Assembly (NCBI RefSeq): GCF_013375035.1
Contig: NZ_CP056032.1
Coordinates: 1,720,001-1,784,000 of the forward strand
Direction: 5' to 3'
Origin: Spirosoma sp. KUDC1026
GTDB taxonomy: Bacteria; Bacteroidota; Bacteroidia; Cytophagales; Spirosomataceae
Length of the DNA: 64,000 nt
The stretch's first letter is position 1; each line of letters opens with the position of its first letter. Under the pieces are notes generated by a model. That model did not search any database and was not told where the DNA came from. It saw only the letters and a program-made list of their open reading frames with translations. Position numbers and translations under genes: made by a program. Shown here piece after piece: positions 25,616-35,700 of the stretch.

Positions 25616-27046
25616 ATGCGGATAGTATCTCCTCTACTACTCATTACGTTACTGGCGGCCTGTTCGACAGGTAAGCAGACACCACAAACCCGTCGGCGTG
25701 AAATGCAGGAGCGGGTCAATGCCGCCTACGACGCCCGCACGGAAGCACAGCGCAATAGTCCCCAGCGCGGTTCGGTCACCCCAACGGGCAATCTGCCAAA
25801 TCAGCCCGCTGGAACCCCTGCGCAGGTACGCACAACAGCGCCGGTACAGGCGGCTGATAAGGCGACTATGCCCGTGCAATCGGCCAGCGACTGGGCCGTT
25901 ACGTCGATCAAAAGCAAGTTTTTGGCTGTGGATTCAACCAATGCCCGGGTGTATATGGATCTGACTTTTCAGTCGCCAGCGGGCAGCAGCGTGATCAGCA
26001 CAACTGACTTTGCGCAGCACTTTCAGGTCGCGTACATCATGTATCCTGACTACAATAACCGGGATCGGCTGGGGTACGGTAATATTACACTCAATGAACA
26101 GTCGGTACGTCGGCAGGGCGACCACCTACGCCTGATTTTTGATATAAAACGGCCCAAAGACCTGTCTACGGCGGTGCTGCTAACGGAGGTAACCGAAATT
26201 GGCAGTGGAACCAAAGCCCGTAACGACCTGACGATCCGGTTCGGAAACAATCAATTGAGCGATCGGTACTCGCTGTTTGACCGTGACGGACAACAGCCCA
26301 AACTCCGGCACTACGTCAGCACGGGCGATACGGTGGTGATCGGTGACGCCAGCAACAGCCGGAAGCAGCTGTATGGCATTCGGTACAGACACGATTTTGA
26401 AGCGGCCTCGTCGCCGATGAATACCGGTGCCCGCCCCGTTGCCCGCTCCCTGTCGGTTGATTCAACGCTGACTATTACAACAAATCAACCTTTTGTCTTG
26501 CCCGTGGAAGGACTCTATTACTTCGTTGAAGACACGACAGCTTCTTCGGGTATTGGTCTGGTTGTGACCGACAAACGGTTTCCCAAACTGACCCGTCCGG
26601 AGAAACTTATCAAGCCCGTGCTGTATATGAGCACCAGTTCGGAAATAAATGAATTAGGCCAGGCGCGGGATACGAAAAAAGCGTTCGACCGCTACTGGCT
26701 GAGCCTGATGGCGGGTAACCAGGACGTAGCAAAGAATACGATTCGGGCGTATTTTGACCGGGTTGAAGAAGCGAATCGCCTGTTTACAACCTACAAGGAA
26801 GGCTGGAAGACCGATAAAGGCATGATTTATATCATTCTGGGAGCGCCAGACCGGGTGCAGCGGAACCGCGAACGCGAGGTTTGGGTTTATAACCGCCGGG
26901 CTAATGCCTCGGAAGTGAATTTTACGTTTACCAGAAAACAAAATCAATTTGTCGAGGATCATTACGAGTTGGTACGCTACATGGAGTATCAGCCGGTTTG
27001 GTACCCGATTGTCGAAGCATGGAGAACCGGCGCAATTCGCGAGTAA
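25616..27046 (+). CDS. GWxTD-domain lipoprotein
   Basis: 476 aa from the second Met (25616); the ATG at 25610 is two codons earlier. The lipoprotein signal MRIVSPLLLITLLAACS has lipobox LAAC. A Gln/Pro/Thr-rich linker follows, then a beta-rich middle. The C-terminal GWxTD domain is clear: YKEGWKTDKGMIYIILGAPD and EVWVYNRRAN. This domain is widespread in Bacteroidota secreted proteins and its function is unknown. The 3' end overlaps the start of rlmB by 28 bp in another frame, so they are probably translated from one transcript. Confidence 0.9.
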   Translation: MRIVSPLLLITLLAACSTGKQTPQTRRREMQERVNAAYDARTEAQRNSPQRGSVTPTGNLPNQPAGTPAQVRTTAPVQAADKATMPVQSASDWAVTSIKSKFLAVDSTNARVYMDLTFQSPAGSSVISTTDFAQHFQVAYIMYPDYNNRDRLGYGNITLNEQSVRRQGDHLRLIFDIKRPKDLSTAVLLTEVTEIGSGTKARNDLTIRFGNNQLSDRYSLFDRDGQQPKLRHYVSTGDTVVIGDASNSRKQLYGIRYRHDFEAASSPMNTGARPVARSLSVDSTLTITTNQPFVLPVEGLYYFVEDTTASSGIGLVVTDKRFPKLTRPEKLIKPVLYMSTSSEINELGQARDTKKAFDRYWLSLMAGNQDVAKNTIRAYFDRVEEANRLFTTYKEGWKTDKGMIYIILGAPDRVQRNREREVWVYNRRANASEVNFTFTRKQNQFVEDHYELVRYMEYQPVWYPIVEAWRTGAIRE

Positions 27047-27840
27047 ATCGCCCCAATCAGCATAGAAATTACAACCGTCCCGCACAGACCGGTCCCGGAC
27101 CCGATGAAATGGTGTTTGGGATTCAGTCGGTTCTTGAAACGTTGCGTTCCGATCAGCAGATTGATAAGCTGTATATGGAGAAGGGGCTAAGTAACCCCGA
27201 TATCCAGAATCTGGCTTTTCAAAAACGGGTAACCATTCAGCGGGTACCGCCCGAACGGCTTGACCGCCTGACCCGCAAGAATCACCAGGGGGTTGTTTGT
27301 CTGATTGCGCAGGTACAATACGTCAAGCTCTCGAACGTCATCGCTGATGTGTACGAACGGGGCGAAACGCCGTTTTTCTTGCTGCTCGACCGTATCACCG
27401 ACGTTCGGAACTTTGGGGCCATTGCCCGGACGGCTGAGTGTACGGGTGTTCAGTGCATCGTCATTCCGGGACGGGGCGCAGCTGCCATCAATTCTGACGC
27501 CATGAAAACTTCGTCGGGAGCGCTGAATCACATCTCCGTTTGCCGGGAACCTGACCTGACCGAGACGGTAAAGTACCTACAGGAATCGGGTATCAGCGTT
27601 GTCGCCTGTACCGAAAAATCGAGCCGGGATCTCTACGAACGTAGTACAGATCTGCGTGGACCCATCGCCGTGATTATGGGCTCAGAGGAGGATGGTATCT
27701 CGCCCGAGCTGCTTCGTATGGTCGATACGCACGTAAAAATTCCGCTGTTGGGTGAAGTAGGTTCGCTGAACGTATCGGTCGCAACGGGAGTCGTGCTTTA
27801 CGAAGCCGTTCGGCAGCGGAGCCAATCAGTAGACGAATAG
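27019..27840 (+). CDS. rlmB: 23S rRNA 2'-O-ribose methyltransferase RlmB (TrmH family)
   Basis: 273 aa from the ATG at 27019 (MENRRNSRVN). An N-terminal substrate-binding domain (VFGIQSVLETLRSDQQIDKL) precedes the SPOUT knot with the three TrmH motifs: RITDVRNFGAIARTAECTGV, VIMGSEEDGISPELL and IPLLGEVGSLNVSVATGVVL. RlmB methylates G2251 in the peptidyl-transferase region of 23S rRNA. The overlap with the GWxTD gene end indicates translational coupling. Confidence 0.93.
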   Translation: MENRRNSRVNRPNQHRNYNRPAQTGPGPDEMVFGIQSVLETLRSDQQIDKLYMEKGLSNPDIQNLAFQKRVTIQRVPPERLDRLTRKNHQGVVCLIAQVQYVKLSNVIADVYERGETPFFLLLDRITDVRNFGAIARTAECTGVQCIVIPGRGAAAINSDAMKTSSGALNHISVCREPDLTETVKYLQESGISVVACTEKSSRDLYERSTDLRGPIAVIMGSEEDGISPELLRMVDTHVKIPLLGEVGSLNVSVATGVVLYEAVRQRSQSVDE

Positions 27841-27865
27841 GAAGCCCTGACCAGTAAACAGCAGT

Positions 27866-28495
27866 ATGGCTACAATCTCGCAAACAGTCCAGTCGCGTCC
27901 GGCAACGACGCGCACGAAGGCTAAAAAAATTCCTGAAGCGCTTGTTTATGAGACGCTCGATGGAAAACCCTTGTATCGTAAAGGGTATCGGGAAGTTATA
28001 GCTGGGAAAAAAACGCTGGAAGAGATCATGGGTGCTAGCACACTGCAACCGGTAATCGTATATTACCTAACTGTCTTCATTGGCAAATTCATTGACGAGG
28101 AGCAGTTCTTCGTGCTAGTTAGCGAACCGGGTGTGCATATTGACCATCGCAGCAATTTAGCCAATGATATTGCGATCTATAGTCAGGATGTGTTGCCACC
28201 GTCAAGCATTTCAAAGAAATACGCCGACGTGCCACCCCGCATCGCAATCGAAGTAGACATCAGCATTGACGCGGCCGATACCGGCGAGACGAGTTACATT
28301 TACCGAAAGACCCGTAAGCTGCTCGACTTTGGTGTTGAAACGGTCTTCTGGGTATTAACCGACGCTAAAGTAGTGATTGTTGCCACGACAGAACGTATCG
28401 AAACGATCGACTGGATGCGGGACATAACATTGATGGATGGCCAGCATTTTAATGTTGGGGCCTATCTGGAAAAGCGAGGAATTGTAGTTGATTAA
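27866..28495 (+). CDS. Uma2-family nuclease-like protein (DUF820)
   Basis: 209 aa with a PD-(D/E)xK-like Uma2 core: ANDIAIYSQDVLPP carries the conserved Asp, and PPRIAIEVDISIDAADTGET carries the ExD part. YIYRKTRKLLDFGVETVFWV is the family's C-terminal helix-strand pattern. The first 25 residues (SRPATTRTKAKK) are basic and unstructured. Uma2 proteins are very common in Cyanobacteria and Bacteroidota and their substrate is unknown. It follows rlmB by 25 bp on the same strand. Confidence 0.85.
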   Translation: MATISQTVQSRPATTRTKAKKIPEALVYETLDGKPLYRKGYREVIAGKKTLEEIMGASTLQPVIVYYLTVFIGKFIDEEQFFVLVSEPGVHIDHRSNLANDIAIYSQDVLPPSSISKKYADVPPRIAIEVDISIDAADTGETSYIYRKTRKLLDFGVETVFWVLTDAKVVIVATTERIETIDWMRDITLMDGQHFNVGAYLEKRGIVVD

Positions 28496-28548
28496 AAAGA
28501 TTGACGATAGGTCCAATTTTTTAGTTAACTACTTCCAAGATGAGACTA

Positions 28549-28949
28549 TCAAGCAGGCACTCTGATACAATTCGTTGTCGGAGTGCCTGTCTCGTTTTTG
28601 ACGGTTTGCAGGTAGATCGCTTCGAGTTCGTTGGCCGTCAGATTGGCGGTGGGCAGGGGAGAATAGCCTCCCAGTAGGCGCGTGTACGCGTCGGCTTGTA
28701 AGCTAACACGGCTGAGCAGCATCTGTTGACAGGGGTAATACCCTGCCTGCGAGGCAAAGAAATTCAGGTTCTCCAAGCCACTCAGGGTCGGGTACAACAG
28801 CATCGTTTCGGGCGGGTAAGCTAGAAATTTTTGGTTTCCTGTGGGTATTCGGCGCCGTTCTGCCCCAGCAGGCAAAAAATTTCGCCGGGAGAAACAGTCA
28901 GATTTAGTCCATCGAGGGCGGATGATGCGTTGGTCGCTGTTTGCAACAT
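28549..28949 (-). pseudogene. Decayed ABC-transporter ATP-binding protein gene
   Basis: Two overlapping frames keep parts of an ABC ATPase. Frame 1 (ATG at 28949, stop at 28821) has SALDGLNLTVSPGEIFCLLG then QNGA, the strand before and first half of Walker A, but the GKT part is missing. Frame 2 (28875-28549) has FLAYPPETMLLYPTLSGLEN, the Q-loop region, and ends with a LEAIYLQT-type C-terminal helix. The signature, Walker B and H-loop are all absent. So there were at least two internal deletions and a frameshift. The original was probably an ABC-2-type exporter ATPase. Confidence 0.7.
28554..28595 (+). terminator. Hairpin after the Uma2 gene
   Basis: CAGGCACTC (28554-28562) pairs with GAGTGCCTG (28581-28589), and TCTCGTTTTT follows. 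It sits 58 bp after the Uma2 stop and at the end of the ABC remnant. The T run is imperfect, so this is a moderate call. Confidence 0.5.
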
Positions 28950-29217
28950 GTCATTTTCTTTGTCAAATTTTTGCCATTATAAGCCTGCAAGAAATCGTCG
29001 GCTTTCTTTGTATACTGAAGACTCCTCCTTTGGACCAAACGCCCCAGTTGGAATACAGCTGTGTTGCAGACATGACGGAAAAACAATACGCAGTTCATCT
29101 TTTTTGTACTGACGTTGCAATAAGGGACATTCAAAAAGAAAGCCTGATCTAACGTAGCGATCAGCAAAAAGAAATACCCGGTCTATCTCACTTGGGCGAA
29201 TCCAGGTCATAATAACA
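28950..29217. other. Gene-free stretch beside the ABC remnant
   Basis: About 270 bp without a convincing gene. Overlapping open frames of 70-100 codons on both strands have no recognisable motif. It may be more decayed DNA related to the ABC remnant. Confidence 0.4.
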
Positions 29218-29252
29218 AAAGCCGCTCCCCAAGCAAGAGGAGCGGCTTTCTG
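29218..29252 (-). terminator. Intrinsic terminator of the SDR gene
   Basis: An 11-bp perfect stem (29218-29228 with 29239-29249). Read on the minus strand it is followed by TTTTGTTATT. It lies 36 bp past the SDR stop. Confidence 0.8.
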
Positions 29253-29288
29253 AACGGTCTATAGCCTTCAGAAGATACGTTGGTTCAT

Positions 29289-30158
29289 TTAGGCATTACC
29301 ACCGTTCACGTCAAGCAGGCTACCAGTAATGTAGCTACCGTCTTCCGACGCCAGTAGGACGTAGGCAGGGGCGAGTTCTTCGGGCTGGCCGGGGCGTTGC
29401 AGAATTGTTTTCGAAGCAGCCTGCTTAACGCCGTCCGGACCCATACCAGCGCCGGGTAGAAACGGCGTGTAAATAGGACCTGGTAGTACAGCGTTTACCC
29501 GAATTTTCTGTTCGCCTAGTTGTGTCGCGAGCGATTTTGTGAACGCATGAATGGCCCCTTTCGTCGATGCATAATCGACCAGCTGAGGCTCTCCTTGCTT
29601 ACCAACAATGCTACCGGTGTTGATAATCGAAGCGCCTTCTTTCAACTGAGGTAAGGCAGCCTGCACCATGAAGAAATAACCTAAAATATTGGTGTCGAAC
29701 GTACGCCGGAGCTGCTCCTCAGAAATATCCTGAATCTTTTTCTCGATGTGCTGGTAAGCCGCATTATTGACCAGAATATCAAGCTGGCCAAACTGACTCA
29801 CGGTTTTGTCAACAACGTCCTGGCAGTTGGCTTTCACCCGTACATCGGACGCAATGGTCAAACAGGTCGTGCCGAATTGTTCAGCCAGCCGTTTGGTCTC
29901 CTGCGCATCTTCTTCCTCTTCGGGCAGGTACATGATTGTTACATTAGCTCCTTCTTTGGCGAAGGCAATCGCAACGGCGCGACCGATTCCTGAATCACCA
30001 CCCGTAACGATGGCTACTTTTCCCGCTAACTTACCCGCTGCTTTATAATTGGATAAATCACTATCGGGTTCTGGGGTCATTTTGGCCTGAATAGCCGGAA
30101 ATTCCTGGACTTCACTTTTCAGCTCTTCGGCTGTCGGACGAGATTCTGTCTGTGACAT
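29289..30158 (-). CDS. SDR-family oxidoreductase (YghA/YhdF-like)
   Basis: 289 aa. The N-terminal extension (residues 1-45) with QEFPAIQAKMTPEPDSDLSN is typical of the long YghA/YhdF group of NADP-dependent alcohol/aldehyde reductases. The glycine-rich motif is VAIVTGGDSGIGRAVAIAFA. NNAAYQH, the catalytic Ser in IINTGSIVG, and YASTKGAIHAF (YxxxK) complete the SDR active site. LPGPIYTPFLPG is also conserved. It ends with SYITGSLLDVNGG. Probably a stress-type carbonyl reductase in the cytoplasm. Confidence 0.92.
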   Translation of the reverse strand: MSQTESRPTAEELKSEVQEFPAIQAKMTPEPDSDLSNYKAAGKLAGKVAIVTGGDSGIGRAVAIAFAKEGANVTIMYLPEEEEDAQETKRLAEQFGTTCLTIASDVRVKANCQDVVDKTVSQFGQLDILVNNAAYQHIEKKIQDISEEQLRRTFDTNILGYFFMVQAALPQLKEGASIINTGSIVGKQGEPQLVDYASTKGAIHAFTKSLATQLGEQKIRVNAVLPGPIYTPFLPGAGMGPDGVKQAASKTILQRPGQPEELAPAYVLLASEDGSYITGSLLDVNGGNA

Positions 30159-30327
30159 TTGATTAACGGTTAACGTTGAATGAAGCGTCTTTGCAAACGC
30201 TATTAATTAATCTCTTTGTCTATAGGTTTTGTTAACAAAAAAATGATTTTCGCCGACTAATACGTCCATCTTTGTTAGGCCAGGCTGGAGATACGGTAGA
30301 ATTACTCAGAAGGGCGCTTTGCTGGAC

Positions 30328-31926
30328 ATGAGCATCACTCGTAGAGACTTCATCTTACAGCTTGGCCTGGGTGCAGCGGGCCTGAGCCTGTCGACCGGAT
30401 ATACAACTGCTAATCCGTTGCTGTTCGCGCGAACGGCTGGTCTGCCCCGTAGTTTGCCCGAAACGCAGGGCGTGGCCTCGCAGGGGCTACTTGACTTTGT
30501 CGATGCCGTAGAGAAAGCCAAACTTAATCTGCATAGCCTGATGGTATTACGTCACGGCCATGTCGTGGCCGAAGGCTGGTGGGCACCCTACGCGGCTCAG
30601 TACAAACACACGCTCTACTCGCTCAGTAAAAGCTTTACGTCAACAGCCGTCGGAATGGCGATCGGTGAAGGCAAGTTCACGCTGAATGATAAAGTCGTTT
30701 CTTTCTTCCCGGAGGACGTACCAGCTACGGTCAGCTCGAATCTGGCAGCCATGACCGTACAGGATCTGCTGACCATGTCAACCGGCCACGACAAGGATAC
30801 GACGTCGGGTATGCTGACCACAAAGGACGGCAACTGGGCAAAAGCGTTTCTGGCCCAACCCGTCGACCACAAGCCCGGTACGTTCTTCCTGTACAACAGC
30901 GGGGCTACGTATATGCTGTCGGCTATCGTGCAGAAAAAGACCGGCCAGCCGGTGCTGGATTACCTGAAGCCACGCTTGTTCGATCCACTCGACATCAAAG
31001 GAGCCGACTGGGAAGTTGATCCAACTGGTGTTGATACGGGCGGCTGGGGACTGCGGGTAAAAACCGAAGACATCGCTAAGTTCGGTCAGTTGTATTTACA
31101 GAAAGGTGTCTGGCAGGGCAAACGACTATTGGCCGAATCCTGGATTGCCGACGCAACCAAATCCCACATTCAATCGAAAGGCGGATCGCGGAAGGCGGAA
31201 GAAAACGACTGGCTACAAGGCTACGGGTATCAGTTCTGGCGGTGCCGGAACAATGCCTACCGGGGCGACGGTGCGTTCGGTCAGTACTGCATTGTGATGC
31301 CTGATCAGGATGCTGTGGTTGCTATTACGTCCGAAACTGCTGACATGCAGGGGATTCTGGATCAGGTCTGGAACCATATTCTGCCCGCTCTAAACGGGAA
31401 AGGTATAGATAGCGACAAAAAAGCCGTACAGGCAAAGCTAAAGCAGGAGTTAGCGACGCTTTCGTTTATTCCCCCGACTACGCTGGAACCGAAAGCGACC
31501 GTCGACAGGGTGAGCGGGAAAACGTACCGGATTGCTGACAACAGTCTAAACATCAAAAGTGTACTGCTGAAGTTCAAACCAAACGAAGTGCGGTTTACAA
31601 TGCAAGATGAACAAGGGCCCCGGGACGTACTGTGCGGGCTGGGCGAGTGGCGGGAAAGTACGACGGGCCTGTCACCACTGCCGCTCAAACTGGTACCGAC
31701 CAGCGTACCCAATGAGAAAACGACAACGCTTTATGCAACCGGAGCCTGGCTCGATGACCAGACGTTCAGTATGATCTGGCGATTCATTGAAACCGCCCAC
31801 TACGAGCGTGTTACGTGTACCTTCCAGGGTGACACCGTTCAGGTCGAGTTTAAGAAAAGTCTGGCCATTCTCAACCCGGACACGAAAGATAGTCGCCCTA
31901 CAGTACAGGGCCAGCTTAGTGCCTAA
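30328..31926 (+). CDS. Tat-exported serine hydrolase (class C beta-lactamase family)
   Basis: 532 aa from the ATG at 30328; a TTG three codons earlier is not needed. SITRRDFILQLGLGAAGLSL is a twin-arginine signal. The beta-lactamase/transpeptidase domain has the SxxK motif in TLYSLSKSFTSTAVG and the YxN motif in FFLYNSGATYML. A substrate-binding region GYGYQFWRCRNNAYRGDG is typical of the 6-aminohexanoate-hydrolase-like subgroup. The C-terminal 140 residues are a separate beta-rich domain. A role as an esterase or peptidase is more likely than antibiotic resistance, but the substrate is unknown. Confidence 0.9.
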   Translation: MSITRRDFILQLGLGAAGLSLSTGYTTANPLLFARTAGLPRSLPETQGVASQGLLDFVDAVEKAKLNLHSLMVLRHGHVVAEGWWAPYAAQYKHTLYSLSKSFTSTAVGMAIGEGKFTLNDKVVSFFPEDVPATVSSNLAAMTVQDLLTMSTGHDKDTTSGMLTTKDGNWAKAFLAQPVDHKPGTFFLYNSGATYMLSAIVQKKTGQPVLDYLKPRLFDPLDIKGADWEVDPTGVDTGGWGLRVKTEDIAKFGQLYLQKGVWQGKRLLAESWIADATKSHIQSKGGSRKAEENDWLQGYGYQFWRCRNNAYRGDGAFGQYCIVMPDQDAVVAITSETADMQGILDQVWNHILPALNGKGIDSDKKAVQAKLKQELATLSFIPPTTLEPKATVDRVSGKTYRIADNSLNIKSVLLKFKPNEVRFTMQDEQGPRDVLCGLGEWRESTTGLSPLPLKLVPTSVPNEKTTTLYATGAWLDDQTFSMIWRFIETAHYERVTCTFQGDTVQVEFKKSLAILNPDTKDSRPTVQGQLSA

Positions 31927-31933
31927 CCCCAAC

Positions 31934-31968
31934 AAAAAAGCCCTTCTGTGTAGAAGGGCTTTTTTTTA
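31934..31968. terminator. Bidirectional terminator
   Basis: A perfect 14-bp stem (31934-31947 with 31952-31965) with a GTGT loop, A-rich before and T-rich after, so it works on both strands. It separates the convergent hydrolase and cytochrome c genes. Confidence 0.9.
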
Positions 31969-31982
31969 ACAACAAGATGACC

Positions 31983-32390
31983 TTACGATTTTTTCGTGGT
32001 CGTTTTCTTCGTAGTAGTACTTGATTTCTTCGTGGTTGACGATTTCTTAGCGCCACCATCCAGCGAGTTGATCCAAACGGCCAGCTTCATCGCATCTTCT
32101 TTAGGAACCTGCTTCATCGGCGCCATTGGTGGGTAACCCGGCCAGTGGCTTGGAACTGGATTGTAGATCAGGTTAACGATCTCCTCGTTCGAGTAATTTT
32201 TCTTGGCAACGTCTGCGTAAGCCGGACCAACCAGTCGCTGATTTGGGCGGTGACAGGCAATACAGGTGTATTTGCTCATCAACGCATTCATGTCAGCTGG
32301 AATATCAGCCGTAGGCGCCTGAGCGTTCGAGTCAAAAGATGCCAAAGCTAGGGTAGCTGTAGCAAACAGAAATCCGAATGTTTTTTTCAT
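31983..32390 (-). CDS. Periplasmic c-type cytochrome with a basic tail
   Basis: 135 aa from the ATG whose first base is 32390 (MKKTFGFLFATATLALASFD, signal peptide). A longer frame to 32450 adds no signal. The haem-binding CxxCH is in YTCIACHRPNQRLVGP and the sixth-ligand Met in GYPPMAPMKQV, as in class I cytochrome c-551/552. After residue 110 the protein ends in a 22-residue tail of only Lys, Ser and Thr after the initial GGA, resembling histone-tail-like low complexity. It carries electrons in the periplasm; the basic tail might bind the membrane or nucleic acid. Confidence 0.9.
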   Translation of the reverse strand: MKKTFGFLFATATLALASFDSNAQAPTADIPADMNALMSKYTCIACHRPNQRLVGPAYADVAKKNYSNEEIVNLIYNPVPSHWPGYPPMAPMKQVPKEDAMKLAVWINSLDGGAKKSSTTKKSSTTTKKTTTKKS

Positions 32391-32780
32391 GAGAAATCGG
32401 GTAAGCAATAATTGGTAAATGTTACACAACAGGATGCGGGCGAAAAGCACAAAAATAGATTCTTCCCACGATAAGCCAATGATAACCCGGCTTTTTCCTA
32501 GTAAAACACTTGTTGGACAATTGTTTCTTAAAATCGTTTAATCAAATGCCAAGAAAACTTTTCAGCCTCATTAATTTTTGCCGGGCTGAAAATAATTTTA
32601 GAGTAGAGAAAATTCGATTTTGGATTTAAAAGTGACACTATATGATAAATAACGGCAAACAATATTCTGAACAAAGTTGTATAATTAGATTTTTAATTAA
32701 AATGTTATCAAAAAAGGTTTAAATAGTATTAGGGTAAGTCTTCTTATTTTTGGTGCGCCAAATTAAATTTTAACTCAACT
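32391..32780. other. AT-rich intergenic region before the SusC gene
   Basis: About 390 bp without a gene, clearly more AT-rich than its surroundings. It contains the susC-side -7 box at 32745-32752 (TATTTTTG). I see no anti-sigma/ECF pair or hybrid two-component gene here. Confidence 0.6.
32745..32752 (+). promoter_or_regulatory. Bacteroidota -7 box of the susCD locus
   Basis: TATTTTTG fits TAnnTTTG, 29 bp before the susC ATG at 32781. Confidence 0.5.
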
Positions 32781-35700
32781 ATGAGAAAACTGAGTTACCT
32801 ACTAACTATTTTATGGCTGTGTCTTTACGGGAGTGTTTACGCCCAAAATCAGCAGATTACAGGCCGAGTCGTCAGCAAATCTGACAAACAGGGGCTGCCA
32901 GGGGTTAGCGTTCTGGTGAAGGGAACAACGACCGGAACCGCTACCGATGTTGAAGGAAACTACCAGCTGAACGTTCCCAGTGGATCGGTGCTGCAATTCA
33001 GTATGATCGGGATGACCAGTCAGGAGGTGCCGGTTGGTAATCAAACCACGATCAACGTTGAACTCGGCGACGATGCCCGGGCGCTGGAAGAGGTTGTTGT
33101 TGTGGGCTACGGTACCCAACGCAAAATCGACGTAACCGGCTCGGTGGCGCAAATCAAGGGCGAAGAGCTGGTTCGCCAACCCGTACTATCTGCTACGCAG
33201 GCCCTGCAAAGCAAAATGGCTGGGGTGCAGATCATCAACTCGGGAGCGCCTGGTCAGGCGCCTACTGTTCGGATTCGCGGAACGGGTACGCTGCTGGGGG
33301 GAGCCGATCCGCTGTACGTAGTGGATGGAATCATTACCGAAGACATCCGGAACATCAACACCTCGGATATTACGTCGGTTGATGTCCTGAAAGACGCGTC
33401 GGCCACGGCAATTTATGGGGTTCGGGCGGCTAACGGCGTTGTCCTGATTACGACGAAACGGGGTAAAACGGGAGCTCCCAGCGTTTCCTACGATGCTTAC
33501 TTCGGTATTCGTACGCCCGCCTACCGGGTCAGGATGGCGGATTCGCAGCTGTTTGCCGAGTACAACAACGAAGCGTTCCGGTACGACAACCCGACGGGTG
33601 CGCTGCCGTTCGATGCGGCATCCGCGAACACGGCCAACACCGACTGGTTCAAGGAAATTACCCGCACGGGATTCCAGCAGAATCACTCACTCTCGGTGAG
33701 TGGTGGTACCGAAAAAACGACGTATCTGTTCAGCGCCGGTTACTTCACCGAAAAAGGGATTCTGAAAGGTACCGACTACAACCGGCTGACGCTGCGGCTG
33801 AACAACGAATACATCCTGTCGCCCGTCCTGAAACTGGGTCATAATCTGAGTCTGGCAAACGACAACTCGAACCTGTCGAGCACGACTGATCCGGCGCTGC
33901 CGAGCACAACCGCCTATAGCGCGTTCACGAATGCGTACAAACAGGCGCCCCTGGTGCCCGTTCGTAATGCGGATGGTTCGTACGGCTATACGGCCCGCAA
34001 TAACGTAGCGAACCCGGTTGCTCAACTGGATTACACCAACTACAACGCCAAAGGACTGCGGCTGCAGGGATCGTTCTACGGTAATCTGACCGTATTGAAG
34101 AAAATCATCCTGCTGTCGAATTTTGGGATTGAAAGCAACACCAACCGGGCGTATAATTACAATCCGGTTTATCAGGTATCTGCCAACCAGCGTAATCTGA
34201 CAAGCGAGCTATCCGTAGGGCGCTCGTTCAGCTCGCGCTGGCTCTGGACCAACACGGCGGAGTACAGCAACACGTTCGCCGAGAAACACACCCTGAAAGT
34301 GCTGGCCGGTTACGTGGCCGAACGGTTCCAGAACAATATTTTACAGGCTACCCGCCAGGACGTACCGCCCCAGTCCAATTATTTTTATCTAAACACGGGG
34401 AATGCCTCAACGGCAACTAATAGCGAGTCAGGAAGCATCCAGACGCGGCAGTCATACATCGGCCGGGTAAACTACAATTACTCGGATCGCTACCTGTTCA
34501 CGGCTACGGCCCGTTACGATGGTTCCAGTAAATTTCCGGCCAACAATCGCTGGGGCTTCTTTCCATCGTTGGGGGCGGGCTGGGTGCTGAGCGAAGAGCC
34601 GTTCCTGCGCGGTAAAACGCCATTCGATCAACTGAAAGCACGGGTGAGCTGGGGGAAAACCGGGAACGACCGGATCGATCCGAGTGCTTTCCTGTACACC
34701 ATCGCCAGCGGCCTGGATTACGCGTTTGGACCAAACCAGACGCTGCAGCAGGGACGTACCATCACAAATCTGATCGACCCCAATCTGCATTGGGAAGTAA
34801 CGACCGGGACGGACATCGGCCTGGAGTTTGCCCTGGCCAAGAACCGACTGACGGGGGAATTTACATACTACAACAAACGCACGAGCGACGCCCTGTTCAC
34901 CCGCCCCATCGACGCCATTTTCGGTGACGTTGACGGTGCCTACCTGACCAATGCCGCCAGTGTTCGGAACCAGGGTTTTGAATTTGCGCTGAACTGGCGG
35001 AACAGCTCGAAAAGTGGATTCCAGTACAACGTAGGGGCTAACGCGACCATCAACCGGAACCGGCTGGAAGACGTACAGGGCGGCTTGCCGATCAACGAGG
35101 GCGGTATCGGAAACGGTCAGTATACCACCCGGACGGCCGTAGGTCAGCCTGTAGGTAGTTTCTGGGTATGGCAGACCAACGGAATTTTCCAGACGCAGGA
35201 AGAGGTGAATAGCACGCAGGCCAAAATTCAGGGTAGTAAGCCGGGTGATTTCCGCTACGTGGACCAAAACGGCGACGGCGTCATTGACGACAACGACCGC
35301 GTATTTGTCGGCTCGTACCAGCCGAAACTCTACTTCGGTATAAACGGTGGCTTTACGGTGCACAACTTCGATTTCTCGACCGACTGGTACGCCAATTTTG
35401 GTAACAAGGTCTATAACGGGAAGAAGGCGCAACGCTTCGGGAATGAGAACATCGAAGCCTCGCGCGCTGATCGCTGGACAACAACAAACCCCAGTAACAC
35501 AGAGCCCCGCGCCAGCAATGCCGTGCCTATTTCGTCGACGTACTACGTCGAGTCGGGTTCGTTCTTCCGGGTGAATAACATCACGCTAGGCTACACACTC
35601 CCAAAATCAGCCGTGTCGAGTCTGAAAGTGAGTCGGGTACGGTTCTACGTAACGGCGCAGAACGCATTGACGATTAAGGCGTTCTCGGGCTATACACCAG

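Noticed and set aside
28977-29210. Short overlapping open frames on both strands after the ABC remnant
   Set aside because: No motif, no plausible start context, and several frames overlap one another; more likely decayed DNA.
34452-35432. 326-codon minus-strand open frame inside susC
   Set aside because: Antisense to a conserved barrel region; composition and lack of motifs indicate a shadow frame.
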